Source: Phyto melanocephala
Lineage: Eukaryota; Arthropoda; Insecta; Diptera; Rhinophoridae
Length of the DNA stretch: 64,000 bases
Reading direction: 5' to 3'
Assembly (NCBI GenBank): GCA_941918925.1
Contig: OW799234.1
Span: 118,519,128-118,583,127, forward strand
Positions 11,621-23,165 of the stretch are shown one piece after another. Each line of letters opens with the position of its first letter. Position 1 is the first letter of the stretch. Both the position numbers and the translations under genes were made by a program. The notes below the pieces were generated by a model, which was not told the origin of the DNA, made no database searches, and saw nothing but the letters and a program-made list of their open reading frames with translations.

Positions 11621-13560
11621 TTAAAATCACTATACACTTGATTTTTGATTCCTTTTTCTTTTACATTTTTAATTTCGTAAAACATGTTGCAAAAAAAATA
11701 AAACAAACTATATAAATCATTTAGCGAAAATCCTTTTAATTTTTTTTGATATTTGTACGAGTTTTTCTTTCTGATGTTTAACTTTTTCTTTTACACCATT
11801 TTGTTTCTTTTTTATTTCATGGTTACGTGCTTTAAAGCCTAATCAAACAGTATTGTGTAATAGGCTTAGGTTTCTCATTATTTTACTTCAACATCAATTG
11901 CCATTGTACTTGAAAGTACGTTGTTAGCTGGTGGTTGGTAGTCCGGATTCTATAATTTACTTTATTTTTTGAATTTCTTTACTTTTGCTTTGATGGAGGT
12001 GTTGAAGTACAAATTTTTAAAATCGAATGGAAACGAAATCAAATCAATACATGTTATTTTTACGACAACGCGTGACATTATCATGATTAAATTATTTCAG
12101 GGAAATAACATGGCAATAATATCACTCATTTTGTGAAGCGGTTTTTTAGAGCCTGGGTCTCTACCGAAATCCATTCGCAGATTGAATACTTATGTGTGGG
12201 TGTACATGTGCGAATGTTTTAAAAGAAAAAGACTGTTTGTTATAAAGGTGTTACAACTGCAACAATACAAACTTTTTTTAATCTTGTTTTCTGTTTTCTT
12301 TTTGTTTATTCTTGCAATCTAATCTAACTTGAGGTGAATAATAAGTTGTTTTTTTAATGCTTTTTAAGGTACACTTTTTATGTTGTAAATCTAATATAGA
12401 CGTGTTTAGAATAAATACAATTTCTGCCATCTCAAGTGAATATAAAAAAAAAACACATTTGTTCACAAATCCTAAGGGAAAAATTAAATCAATAGTGTTA
12501 TAGGTGAAATTTCTTTTGTACTAATGTTTATTATTAATCAGCTTAATGTTGTTTAAACTTACACAGATTTCTGTGGTACTTTAAATTCGTATTGTAGAGA
12601 GAAAAAAATTATTTTAACGATTTTTTTTCGCAGCTTCAGACCTTGCACTTGTTTTGAAATACTGAAATTATTTTGCTCTAGAAAACATTTGTGCTCTTTA
12701 AATTATCTATAGAAAGTTTTTATTACATTTTTTCTTTCATTTAATCCGTCTAAAGAAATTTGTTGTTTCGCTAAAGTTTTCTATAAGCAACAGTTGCCTT
12801 ATTAAATAATTTGTTTCTCTATTTAAAATTGCCATTGTCAAATTCCACTTTTTTAATATTTTTATGTTATATGCGCATTTAAATATTTTTAAGTGTTAAA
12901 AATATTTTAGAATTTTCATAACCTTCAACGTGAGTTTAAATGATCTGTCCAGATTAATAATTCAGTTTTTAGTTTCTAAAATATTCGTTTGCGAACACAT
13001 GAACTTTATAATTTCGAAAATTCTTTAGGGGATGTAAATTGGTTTTCAAAAACTAAACTTTATTTTTATATTTTCCATTTATACAATAAAAACTATGAAA
13101 CTATGATATTCAAATAATATCAAACAAGAAGTTAATTCTAAACAAGCATATTACAGGGGGGGGGGGAAAATATTCTAGACAAATCTAAATGTGGTATAAT
13201 TTCTTAAGACCTATAACACTTCCGATAGAGACAAGTATGAAACCAGTGATCATACAAATGAAGTGTATTAATTTTTCTCAGTATAATTATGCAAACAATA
13301 GACACAAACATTTATAAATCTGCAAAATTGTTTTTCTAAATTCTTTTCAAAACCACAGTAACTCTTTTTGGTTAACCTGATCCAAACTGAAACTGTACGG
13401 TCCGGCCTAAGGCATATTTATTTATCTGGTTGCCTTGGCTCATCAGTTGACAATAATTATCTTCACATATTTGTAACTTCATTTGCCAAAGTCATTAGAT
13501 AAAACACTATTTTCTCTCAAACTTGATAAATAAAAAATATAAAAAAAGTTTTCTCCGAAC
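11621..13560. other. AT-rich spacer without recognisable gene
   Basis: Long T-rich stretches, one G homopolymer (about 13157-13166), no repeat family or coding signal that I can support. Confidence 0.5.
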
Positions 13561-13569
13561 TGCGGTTAC

Positions 13570-13614
13570 CTGAAATATGCCTTGCGTGCGCTCAAAATAT
13601 GCTCTCGCCACTGA
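13570..13614 (-). promoter_or_regulatory. Weak candidate initiator plus short 5' exon on the minus strand
   Basis: On the minus strand TTTTCAGTGG (initiator-like, A at 13612) is followed 42 bases later by TTTCAG|GTAACC, a fair splice donor. The patch 13555-13670 is visibly richer in G and C than its surroundings. No TATA box or downstream coding exon can be tied to it. It may equally be a decayed repeat. Confidence 0.18.
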
Positions 13615-13789
13615 AAACACGAGTATGTGAGAGGACTCAAATTCACCGATCCGACGCCTGTCTCATTAACTAAATCTCATGATTCTGTATTTTTTCCGTA
13701 ATTCACTGCAAATCATTAAAACAAAAAAAATGTTTCAACCAGCATATACTTCGAAAAATTTGCAAATATAACTGCCATTATTTATGCAC

Positions 13790-14526
13790 GTACACGCAAA
13801 GAAAAACCATGGTTAAGACATGATCACGACGGTCATATTATTTTTTCTAAAACAATATTTGGTTGTCGAAAACAAGTAATAGTTGTTTTTGTTTCATTTC
13901 ATCATATATTTTGTCACGATAATCAAGCATTTGTTTGAATTGTATCATTTAATGATTACTTTTCGTAAAAATTTCAAAATTGTTATCATTTAAAAATAGT
14001 ATGATTTAAAAAAATTAATTTGACAAAAATAACATTATATTCAAAATCATTAAAAATTAAAAATAATCATTAAATAATAAGTGAGACAACAATATGATTA
14101 CAAAAAAATCAAGCTATGATTTTTTTAATAATAATTTGATTTCAATTGTTCTTCTTCTTGCTGAATAAATTTTTATTATTTTAAAAGTTTGAAATGTCAA
14201 AAAAAGGAACAAATATTTTGGAAAATTAAAGAAAATTTAAAAATAAACGTGAAAATGTTAAAAAAAATTGGCAAAAAAATTGCAATTAAATTGGTAAGTA
14301 CAATCAATATGTGTATGTTAGAGCAAAAGACAATATTTTGCCGTAAAAAAGCAAAGATTTTCGATTTCAATTGTAGTCATATATATGATTATTGAATGAT
14401 ACTTAAATTAAACATAATAATGATAACTGGTAACCATAATTATTTTAAACATAATCATACAATTCAATCATAGTATGTTGCTCTTCGATTATGGTTACCA
14501 CAACCATATTTTTTCTTTGCGTGTAC
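13790..14526. mobile_element. 737-bp DNA element with GTACACGCAAAGAAAAA terminal repeats
   Basis: The left end GTACACGCAAAGAAAAA (13790-13806), then CCATGGTT, is mirrored at the right end as AACCATATTTTTTCTTTGCGTGTAC. The interior is AT-rich and rich in ATGATTA/TAATCAT phrases that can pair. It has no credible transposase, so it is a MITE-like or strongly decayed element. GTAC at both edges could be either part of the repeat or a target duplication. Superfamily unknown. Confidence 0.65.
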
Positions 14527-14844
14527 ATATATGGTATACATTTGTGTTGGTAAAACAATTTGGGAAAAAGCGTGCAAAATCTTAAATAAAAATTTTAAAG
14601 AAAATTTGTTTGAACGAATCATATTTCTACAGCCCCTGTTTTACCTTTAGATATATTAAAAATTCCAAATCATCAGTCACATAAGCACTACAGTACAACT
14701 GCCTCAGTAGTTTTCCTAAAATAAATTCTTTAATTTTGAGCCAAATGACACACTAAATATTGTTATCTGGTTAAGAGGCAATACAATACAATAAAGAACA
14801 CCATGAAAGAACTCCAGATCCAAGTTCAGTGTAAAACCAAAATT

Positions 14845-16375
14845 ACTTACAGGAAAAATATAAAATAGAGAAGAAGTGTCTCGCAATAATCTAGGAATCT
14901 ATAAAATAAGACAGTACATCAAAGGATATAATTTTATAATAGTTACCGATCACCAATCGCTGAAATGGTTAAACTCAATAAAAGTGCCTTCATTGAGAAT
15001 GGCTAGGTGGTCTCTTGAAACTTTGCAGTATTACTATGTGTAACAGTACCGCAGAGGCTGCAGATTTACTGTCAAAATATCCGTTAGAGCAAATGAACAA
15101 TAATTAACAACTGTACCTAAAACCTTGACCAAAGGAAAGCACACCGATTACCAATGATTTCTAAAGAAATTAAACACGATGTAAAAGACAACAGCAGCCA
15201 TATTATGTAAGTCGACAAAGCTAAATCTCTCTCATGAAAACTTTAAAAAATATTTGAGATTTTTGACAAGTAAGTATATATTCTCTAGACATATATTTTA
15301 GAGTGTAAGCAATAGATTCAGCTTAAGAAAGTTCAAGCATAAGGCTTCAGAGCAACAGCCATATTATTATATTACATTAACTGGGAAAGCCTTTGACACT
15401 ACATCTATGATTCAAATGCTAAAAATAAACAGTATCCTACTCCTTGAAAATTAGTCATATTTAAATCGACGAAGTATCACGAATGTAGCTGCTGGTCACT
15501 TTAGTTTAAATAATTCCATAGCAAAAGTAACAAAATAGTATTTTTGGAATGGTATTTTTAGAGACATCGTAAAATACGCCACAATGTGTGAACGCTTCTG
15601 CAGTAGCAAATAGCAGTTTCTCAAACTTGGCACTCCGTCTGAGCAGATTTTATTGGCCAACGGTCAACTTAGATAGATGGATTGATCCAAATCAACAAAT
15701 GGTTGGAATTCATCCCTGCTTGGCAGGAACATACACAATCTTTCCCTTAAGTTAGATAGAATTTTTTCTCGCTTTGTATCCCCTACGCTCTCATTACCAA
15801 CAATAATGCACATTTTATTAGTCCTAAGTGTACAAAATATTTTATATCTCTCGGTAGTTAGTAGTAGTTAACCAAACCTTACTCGGTACATAAAAATTCC
15901 ACTTAAAGGACCGATCGCATAATAAAAACAATAATTGTACAGTTTACCGAAAATAAACAACGATAATAGGATGAATGTCACCTATCGTTGGCTCTAAGCT
16001 AAACTAGACAGAGCTTAATGAAGTTCAGTCCTGCGACCTAATATTAAGGAGTATAAATACGCCTTCAAATACTCTGCTTGATGAGAAAACCGAATCAGAG
16101 TTTATATAAAATATACAAGTACTGAGGATAAATACAATCATCTGAAAAAATTTTCCAAATTCGTTCAAGATAATCCTCAAAGCTTGCAAACACCTACGCA
16201 AAATATTATAAGTTGAAAGGACACGATTGGTTTCCCCTGTATTGTGATCTAGTGTTAGTAACAAATAAAGTCCTATGAAAAGCAGTAGACTTTTTCTCTT
16301 CTAAGCTGACACAAAAATTTAGAGGTCGTGTTTCTTTAAAATATTGATTTCGTCAAGACAACTACCTACGCTAGC
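14845..16375 (+). pseudogene. Decayed Ty3/gypsy pol (RNase H and integrase)
   Basis: Fragments in several frames follow the order of a Ty3/gypsy pol. RNase H: IEKKCLAII, RQYIKGYNF, VTDHQSLKWLNS, RMARWSLETLQYY and DLLSKYPLEQM (about 14866-15100). Integrase: FRDIVKYATMCE (about 15560-15595), INKWLEFIPA (about 15692-15720), NNAHFISPKCTKYF (about 15798-15845) and DRIIKTIIVQFTENK (about 15911-15955). Tail: TYAKYYKLKGHDWFPL and DLVLV, then AVDFFSSKLTQKFRG (about 16190-16325). Stops and frameshifts occur throughout. Upstream RT and protease are not recognisable. LTRs are not convincingly identified; sequence after 16400 may hold the 3' LTR. Confidence 0.8.
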
Positions 16376-17979
16376 CCGTTAACCTTCTACGGTACCATCC
16401 TCGCTTAGCTCAGTATAGATAAGACTTGCTGAAAGATCATCTTTATTTAAAATGTTGGAAAAGGCTCGCGTCAGTTTTTCAGTTCAGTTCAGTGGATATA
16501 TTATGATGTAAACCTTTGATTAATAATTATTTTTTTATAATTTATTTCTTAATGTTTTTTTACTAAATACAGAGTTCCTGCTGGGTCGCCATTCATGCCA
16601 TGAATACCCACGCAAAAATAATCTCTCAGCCATGTAAAACTAGTTTCGTTTTTTACACCGATATGTCCAAATGGTCTACGGTACTTTGGTGGTTAACTGT
16701 GTGATTTAGCTGATTTTTTTTTAAATTTTGACACACTTAGGTATTGGGGAAAGGTATATAACATTCGACAAGGACAAATCAAACAATTTACTTATTTCTG
16801 TTCTATTTAAATTTCCTTCATTATTAATTTTTTGATTAAGATAAATTTTGTATTGTATTTTTCTGTACCATTTAAATATTTCATTTAAAATTTCATTAGA
16901 TATAAAATTCTAAACAACCTATAAACATTAAAAAAAAAAATTTATTTATCACATTAATAGATCTATTTGAAAAAAGAAAATATTTTCCCATTTCCACTAT
17001 ATGTTTTGGTTCTTGCATAAAAGTTTATTCTTTTCCTTTAGCACTCTTCTATGAAGCCTGTCAAACATTAAAGAGAGTTAACATTTTTGTCTATTGTCAG
17101 AAAATGCATAAATTTTAAACTGTCTTTTTACTGCAATTCATTAGTATTCTCATAAACATATGTCACTTCTAACAAGCGAGTTTTAGTTTAGAAAAGCAAG
17201 CACATATATACTTCTAGCACTCGTCCATAATATATGTACATCTAAATTTGTATACATATGCATTTGCTATATGTATGTGTACATGTTTAACATGTTTCTT
17301 TTAGTATTTTGAAACAAGCCATAAGTTTGTGACTTGTGTCTAGGCCACAGCTTATAAGTATCATAAGCATATGAAGCATTAAATAAAGTACCTGCTTGCG
17401 CAGATGAATGTATGTACATGTGATGGTTATGTTAGGTGTTTGTGTATTAGTTTGAGAGTGTTAGTAAAAGTGTTATGATGATAAGCTTATAAAACTAATG
17501 CAGCGTGCAATATTTGCTAAACATCAAACTATGAGAGCTCAAGTACTATTTTTATACACACTAGTTTGCGTACATTTATATGAGAGTATGTGTATATTTT
17601 TCTCTTCTGGCATGTGCATATAAATGGGGAATAAAAATATATTGATTGCATGTTAGTCAGTCATGTTAGTTAGTCAAAAAGGTATTATAAGACAATTTTA
17701 TCAAACTTTTTGTGTAAAAAATTTATTTACAAATTTTATTCGCATCAACAAAAAAAATCAAAAGTATTTTCCAAAATAGTAGCCTTATTGGTTTTTTTCA
17801 ATTTTTCAAGGAGTTCACCTTTAAACAAAATTTTCAATATAAGCATTATGAGTCTTTTAATGCTGTTGGCAATTTTCCGGAGAAAAGAGAAACTAGAAAA
17901 ATTCTTACTTCATATAAAATATATTTACATTTATACTTATATTGAATGTGAAGATTAATATATTATACAGTCTGCTGAT
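16376..17979. other. AT-rich spacer; possible gypsy 3' end then simple TATG-rich DNA
   Basis: 16450-16600 includes TCAGTTCAGTTCAGTGG and other phrases that could belong to a degraded LTR, but no terminal repeat pair is seen. 17160-17600 is rich in ACATATG/TATGTA steps. No gene recognised. Confidence 0.4.
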
Positions 17980-18612
17980 TTTTATACCCGCCACCAAAAA
18001 AATGGTGGGGGTATATTCATTTTGTCATTCCGTTTGTAACACATCGAAATATCCATTTTAGACCCCATAAAGTATATATATTCTGAATCAGGGTTTGATT
18101 TGATGACGATCTAGCTATGTCCGTCCGTCTGTCCGTCTGTCCGTCTGTCCGTCTGTTGAAAGCACGATAGAGGTCGCACCGAAAAAGCTAGGGGGCTCAG
18201 ATTTTGCCAGAATCTTTCTTATAGACAAGGTTTGTTTGGTATTGAAAATGGGCTAAATCGGAATATTAGGAAGGGAGTTATAGCTCGAAAAGCAAGAGTA
18301 GGTCGAAAAAACCGTGTCCTTCAAACATCGAATAAAATGGAATTGTGTCCAAACGCATTAACGTAGACTCATGAAACTTCGAATATATATTTCCTGAGTA
18401 AAAACAATATTTTTCCCTGAAAATTATCAAAATCTATGCATTAGGAGAGGAGTTATCGTTCAAAATGTACGAAAATTTATACCGCACAGTGTATTTTTCG
18501 GTATATTTAAAAACAAAAACGTCATAAAAGCAACAAAATTGGATGTACGACTCTGAAATTTTGCACACTTTGCTTTTTGGTGAGACGCTTTTTTGTAACG
18601 GAAAATCAAAGT

Positions 18613-19975
18613 GCCACGCCTACTTTTACGCCCACCTCCCATATAACGTTTTAGCTAAACATCATATAATTTCTCTATTAATAAGGATTTTGGAATAATA
18701 AAGGACTATATTGAAACACCTAAGTTGTACTCATTAGCAAAAACAACTTTGACACGCCTACTATAACGCCCACTTTTCACGATATATACCGTTAATGAAA
18801 TTTAAAAGCTCATAAAGCCGCCAAAATTAGAAGTGTGATGATCAAATTTGCTACGTATATCCTCCTAGGAAGTATCATTACTGTGCCAGAAAATTAAGGT
18901 GCCACGCCCACTTTTACGCCCACCTCCCATATAACGTTTTACCCAAAATTCATATAATTTTTCTATTAATAAAGATTTTGGAATAAAAAAATGCTATATT
19001 GAAACACCTAAGTTGTTCTCATTAGCAAAAACAACTTTGACACGCCTACTATAACGCCCACTTTTCACGTTATCTACCGTTAATGAAATTTAAAAGCTCA
19101 TAAAACCGCCAAAATTAGAAGTGTGATGATCAAATTTGCTACGTATATCCTCCTAGGAAGTATCATTACTGTGCCAGAAAATTAAGGTGCCACGCCCACT
19201 TTTACGTCCACCTCCCATATAACGTTTTACCCAAAATTCATATAATTTCTCTATTAATAAAGATTTTAGAATAAAAAAATGCTATATTGAAACACCTAAG
19301 TTGTACTCATTAGCAAAAACAACTTTCACACGCCTACTATAACGCCCACTTTTCACGTTATCTACCGTTATATAAATTTAAAAGCTCATAAAACCGCCAA
19401 AATTAAAGGTGTGATGATCAAATTTGCTACGTATATCCCTCTAGGCAATGTAATTACTGTGCAAGGAAATTGAGGTGCCACGCCATTTTTTACGCCCACC
19501 TCCCATATAACGTTTTACCTAAAATTCATATAATTTCTCTATTAATAAAGATTTTGGAATAATAAAGGGTTACATTGAAACACCTCAGTTGTACTCATTC
19601 GCAAAAACAACTTTGACATGCCTACTATAACGCCCACTTTTCACGTTATCTACCGTTAATGAAATTTAAAAGCTCATAAAACTGCCAAAATTAGAGGTAT
19701 GATGATCAAATTTGCTTCGTATATCCTTCTAATCAAGGTAGTCGTTGTGCCGAAAAGTTTAGGTAACACGCTCACTTTAACGCCCACCTCCCATAACGGT
19801 TTATCTTAAATTCATGTAATTTCTCTATTGACAAAGTTCTTAGGAAAATAAAGGACTATATTGAAATATCGAAGTTGTATTTATTAGCAGAAACTTTATT
19901 GACACTATTACTTTAACGCCCACTTTCATTGAAAATCTACATTCACAAAAGCATTTTAGTTGCATATCGAAGTTA
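18613..19975 (-). repeat. 288-bp tandem array, about 4.7 copies
   Basis: The phrase GCCACGCC begins at 18613, 18901, 19189 and 19477, exactly 288 bases apart each time, with a mutated counterpart near 19764 (287 bases on). Each unit also repeats CTCCCATATAACGTTTTA, ACTATAACGCCCACTTTTCA and GTGATGATCAAATTTGCTAC. The second to fourth units are closer to each other than to the outer ones, as expected for expansion from the middle. Other Helentron-like copies in the window hold only about one to two units. Confidence 0.9.
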
Positions 19976-19977
19976 TA

Positions 19978-20594
19978 GAGGGTGGTTAAATTTTAAGTAC
20001 CGATGTTGAATTTAAATAAAACACAAATTATTTAGGATATTATTATTATTTCTTTTTGTAATGATAATATTTGTATGGTTCAATTATGTATTTAACAAAA
20101 TATCGGCAAAATGGCCCCCCATCCTTGGCGCCACTCCTCTATCTGATGGACCAAATTTTCAATGACAATGTTTATGCTCAATTGTTGGGCATGATGATGA
20201 GTCGAGGTTGACTGCTCTTTTGCCACACTATCGCAAAACCCAGCAGTGGTTCCCATTCAACGAACTAAGAAGGCATTCACAGATTTTCTAAAATTTTATA
20301 CAGACCTGTTTTGCAGAAATTTAAATATTTTTTACAATTCTCCCGATTGTGGACGAATTTGAACAATTATGTTGACCAAAATAATCACGAAGTGCACAAA
20401 ATGCTCTTTGATTTGAACGCCCATTTTTATAAAAAACCTTAATAACTTTAAAGCGTTGCTCATTTGCATATCTTTCCAAGGATCAAATTGAGTAAGTTTG
20501 AGATTGAGAAATGTCAAGTGAAATGCAGAAAACAAATTTAAAGACTAGGTGTAGTTCACCTTCAACATGGGCCCTAAAAAATTTAACCACCCTC
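19978..20594 (-). mobile_element. Internally deleted rosa-like mariner inside copy C
   Basis: Terminal repeats GAGGGTGGTTAAATTTTAAG (left) and its complement ending CCCTC (right) are bordered by TA. The minus strand carries both transposase ends: the N-terminal helix-turn-helix part (YANEQR/RLLKLL-type frame, GVQIKEHF/CALRDYF region, about 20340-20520) and the C-terminal ENLVHQ/IEEWRQ/GGHFADILL-type part (about 20090-20165). The catalytic centre between them is deleted. It is non-autonomous. Confidence 0.72.
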
Positions 20595-20739
20595 TACAAA
20601 GAAAGTGATACATATTTTATTATAAAGATATTATTCAATAGCGATTAACAAAATAATAATTATTGTGCTTTAAATGTACACAAAATTGGTGGTGGGTATA
20701 AAAGATTCGGCACAGCCGAATATAGTGCTCTTACTTGTT

Positions 20740-21527
20740 AATTATACTTTAGATGTATTCAAAAACAACACAAACTACATAGTAATTATAACTTTAAGTT
20801 ATTCTGTATAGATTACAATTTAGAATGTTTAAATTACAAATAATAAATTGTATCAAGATGTTTTTGTATAAAGTTAGTATTGTGTGCTGCGCATTTGTTA
20901 TTTTAGAAAAAATAAATGGTTTTGTTACACAATGTTAGAGTGAATAAATAAAAAGAGTTCGGTTGCACTTAGGACTTTTTGGTTTCTCGGAAAACTAAAA
21001 ATCATTTTCGAGTTTTTCCTTGAAAAATATACATTTTTTAAATAGTAATACTTACTAACTTAAACCTTAAGAAAAAATAAGAATTCATAAATTCATTACA
21101 AATGGTTGCCTTATTCAGCTGTTCTGAATCTGATAGCCTTTATTATCCTGCATGTAGGTGTCATGGTCTTATCGTAGTAATACCAAGGTTTCATTATTAA
21201 TGTTGTACGACATTTTCGTTTATTTTTTTCAATGCTATATTTTATTTCATTTGATACCCCTTATAGATAAGGTTTAGAAAAATAGTTTTTCATACTTATA
21301 TCTCAGTCAGCTTAAAACTGACTGTTATATTTGATCAGCAATAAATCTTGGCACCAAGGTCTGGAATGTTTTGTGTCCTCGTTGTGTCAATTAATTATGT
21401 AGGCGCTTTAGTTATTTGAAGAACTTAAAAGATGTATATGTTTCCAAATTACTTTTGCCTATAGCTGTGACTTTTTGAAAAAATTTAAATTAGTACAACA
21501 TATAGGGACTTCTAGAACTACACCATA
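20740..21527. other. AT-rich spacer without recognisable gene
   Basis: No open frame, splice pair or known repeat that I can support. Confidence 0.5.
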
Positions 21528-21772
21528 TTTTATTGAAATTGAGAAAACTCTAAATGAAATTAAGAATTTGAATTTAAAAATGAGAAATTTCCAAATGAAA
21601 TTTAGAATTTTAATTTAAAATTGAAAAAATTCAAAATGAAAATGAGAATTTCAATAATTGCGAAAATTTCTAAATGAAATTGGGACAATTCCAAGTGAAA
21701 TTGAGAAAATTCCAAATGAAATTAAGAAATTTTAATTTGAAATTGAAAAATTTCCAAATGAATTAAAGAAAA
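21528..21772. repeat. Minisatellite of about 20-22 bp units
   Basis: Imperfect tandem copies of a unit close to TTCCAAATGAAATTGAGAAA, about eleven in all, with insertions and substitutions. It runs straight up to the transposase relic that follows. Confidence 0.85.
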
Positions 21773-21849
21773 AATATATTCATAAGTATGCATTTTAAAA
21801 TCAAGAAAATTTTTTCTATAAATATGAAAAATATATGCAATGCATATCA

Positions 21850-22085
21850 AGTGTTATTCTAACGGACAGTCGTAGAGGTTCGTTTAGAGCTGACAGCGCA
21901 AATGAGTGGGGCAAAAGATTTCTTGTTAGGTTGGAAGAGTTAGGGAATTAATTATCGAAGCTTGTATTGGTTTGTAATATTGCTCCCTGCCATAATCGCT
22001 ACAATTTATTTTTTAAAACACTCAAGGCACACTTTTACGACTAAGCCCCTACTCACCAATGCTTAACCCAATTAAAAAAGTATTT
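21850..22085 (+). pseudogene. Decayed DDE (IS630/Tc1/mariner-type) transposase fragment
   Basis: The plus strand reads SFRADSANEWGKRFLVRLEE, a stop, then KLVLVCNIAPCHNRYN, matching the 'DNAPCHSR' block around the second catalytic Asp (here changed to Ile-context CNIAPCH). After a frameshift it reads LLRLSPYSPMLNPIKK, matching 'LPPYSPxLNPIE' just before the third acidic residue, which is Lys here. Stops, a shift and altered catalytic positions mark it as dead. It differs from the rosa-like relics elsewhere in the window. Confidence 0.72.
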
Positions 22086-22785
22086 GTTCCAAAAAAAAAT
22101 CTTTTTTATATAAAAAAAGTTATGTTTCATACTTTTTTTAAAACTAAAAAGAAAAACAATTGAACTTTTCCTACCTTTGGTTTGCATCTATTTTAGAAAT
22201 ATTTAAATTCGCAGTCACGTTTTAAATAGTATAATTCTTATAAATATAAAGCGGACACTGTTTATATGCACATATTCAAGTATGTACAATACTTTAAGAA
22301 TTGAAAAAAAGTATTAAAAATATGACAAACACTATCATACCTTAAACTTGTTTTAAGTATTAACATATGTTTTTGTTGCCTACTGTATGTCTGTGTGTAG
22401 AAAATAAATAAAAATAAATCCCAAAAATTATAAAATTCAATTTAAATGATTGGCATTATTGATTTTCCCTTATGCCTCACATAAACGTTATTTAATATCA
22501 ACCGCTCATAACTAAAGGGTGTATTGGCATAAAGTGAAGCAAAAATATTAGCTGAAATTATTTCAGCTCAAGGTCTTTTAATAATTTAAATAATATCTTT
22601 AATTTTTATTAATTCTTCCAACATTTCACTATTCCGTTGTGTAGCATCGTCAGGAAATTAATATTTGTTATATCAAATTTATTATTTTTTCGCACAAAAT
22701 TTCTACAAAAAATCAAATCTAAATTTTTAATATAACTTTAGTAGTTTATTGTTTTTAAAAACTTTTCTGTGCCTCTGTGATGTTC
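22086..22785. other. AT-rich spacer without recognisable gene
   Basis: No supported gene or repeat; the left edge of the mariner relic that follows is uncertain. Confidence 0.45.
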
Positions 22786-23165
22786 TATACTATTTATATG
22801 TTGAATTATCTCATCCATTAGCTATTGTATTGACGTACCCCTTTTCTTTCAAATAACCCCAAAGAAAGAAGTCTAAGGATGTCAATTCGCATGATCTTGA
22901 TTACTGCACTATTTTTCTGATTGCACGCATATTTGGACGATTAAATTGACCGAAAAAAATCACGAAGTGCACGATGTATACTTTTATTTGAACGCCAATT
23001 TTCATAATAAGCCTGAATTACTTTGATGTGTTGTTCGATTGTGATTCATTTCATGGTTCAAATTAAGATGGTCTGAAATTGAGAAATGTCATTATGAAAT
23101 GCAGAAAATAACTTGACGTTTAGGTTTGGTACACCTTTAACCTCGGCCCTTTAAATTTAACTAAA
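22786..23165 (-). mobile_element. Internally deleted rosa-like mariner (minus strand)
   Basis: On the minus strand a degraded terminal repeat (TTAAATTTAAAGGGCCGAGG, 23140-23160) is followed by TIEQHIKVIQAYYENWRSNK and SIHRALRDFF, then FNRPNMRAIRKIVQ, the N-terminal DNA-binding part of a mariner transposase. The frame then jumps to LTSLDFFLWGYLKEK, the block holding the third catalytic residue region, and on to residues QQLMDEIIQHIN. The central catalytic part is gone. The 3' terminal repeat is not seen. Confidence 0.75.

Larger units (their letters stand above)
17980..20739 (-). mobile_element. Large Helentron-like element with tandem core (copy C)
   Basis: On the minus strand it begins AACAAGTAAGAGC with hairpin ATTCGGCTGTGCCGAAT and ends CCATTTTTTTGGTGGCGGG; both ends are intact here (right end 20703-20739, left end 17980-18005). 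A (GTCY)n block lies at about 18120-18157. Its core is a 288-bp tandem array (18613-19975) and a mariner derivative (19978-20594). No Rep/helicase gene is present. Among the copies in the window it looks the most complete single unit, without the second-unit fusion seen at 801-3748 and 52404-55540. Confidence 0.8.

Noticed and set aside
13157..13166. G homopolymer as a G-quadruplex
   Set aside because: A single G run without further G tracts nearby cannot form the usual intramolecular structure; it may also be an assembly error.
18613..19975. CRISPR-like array
   Set aside because: Units are directly adjacent 288-bp copies without unique spacers, in an insect genome; it is a tandem repeat within a transposon.
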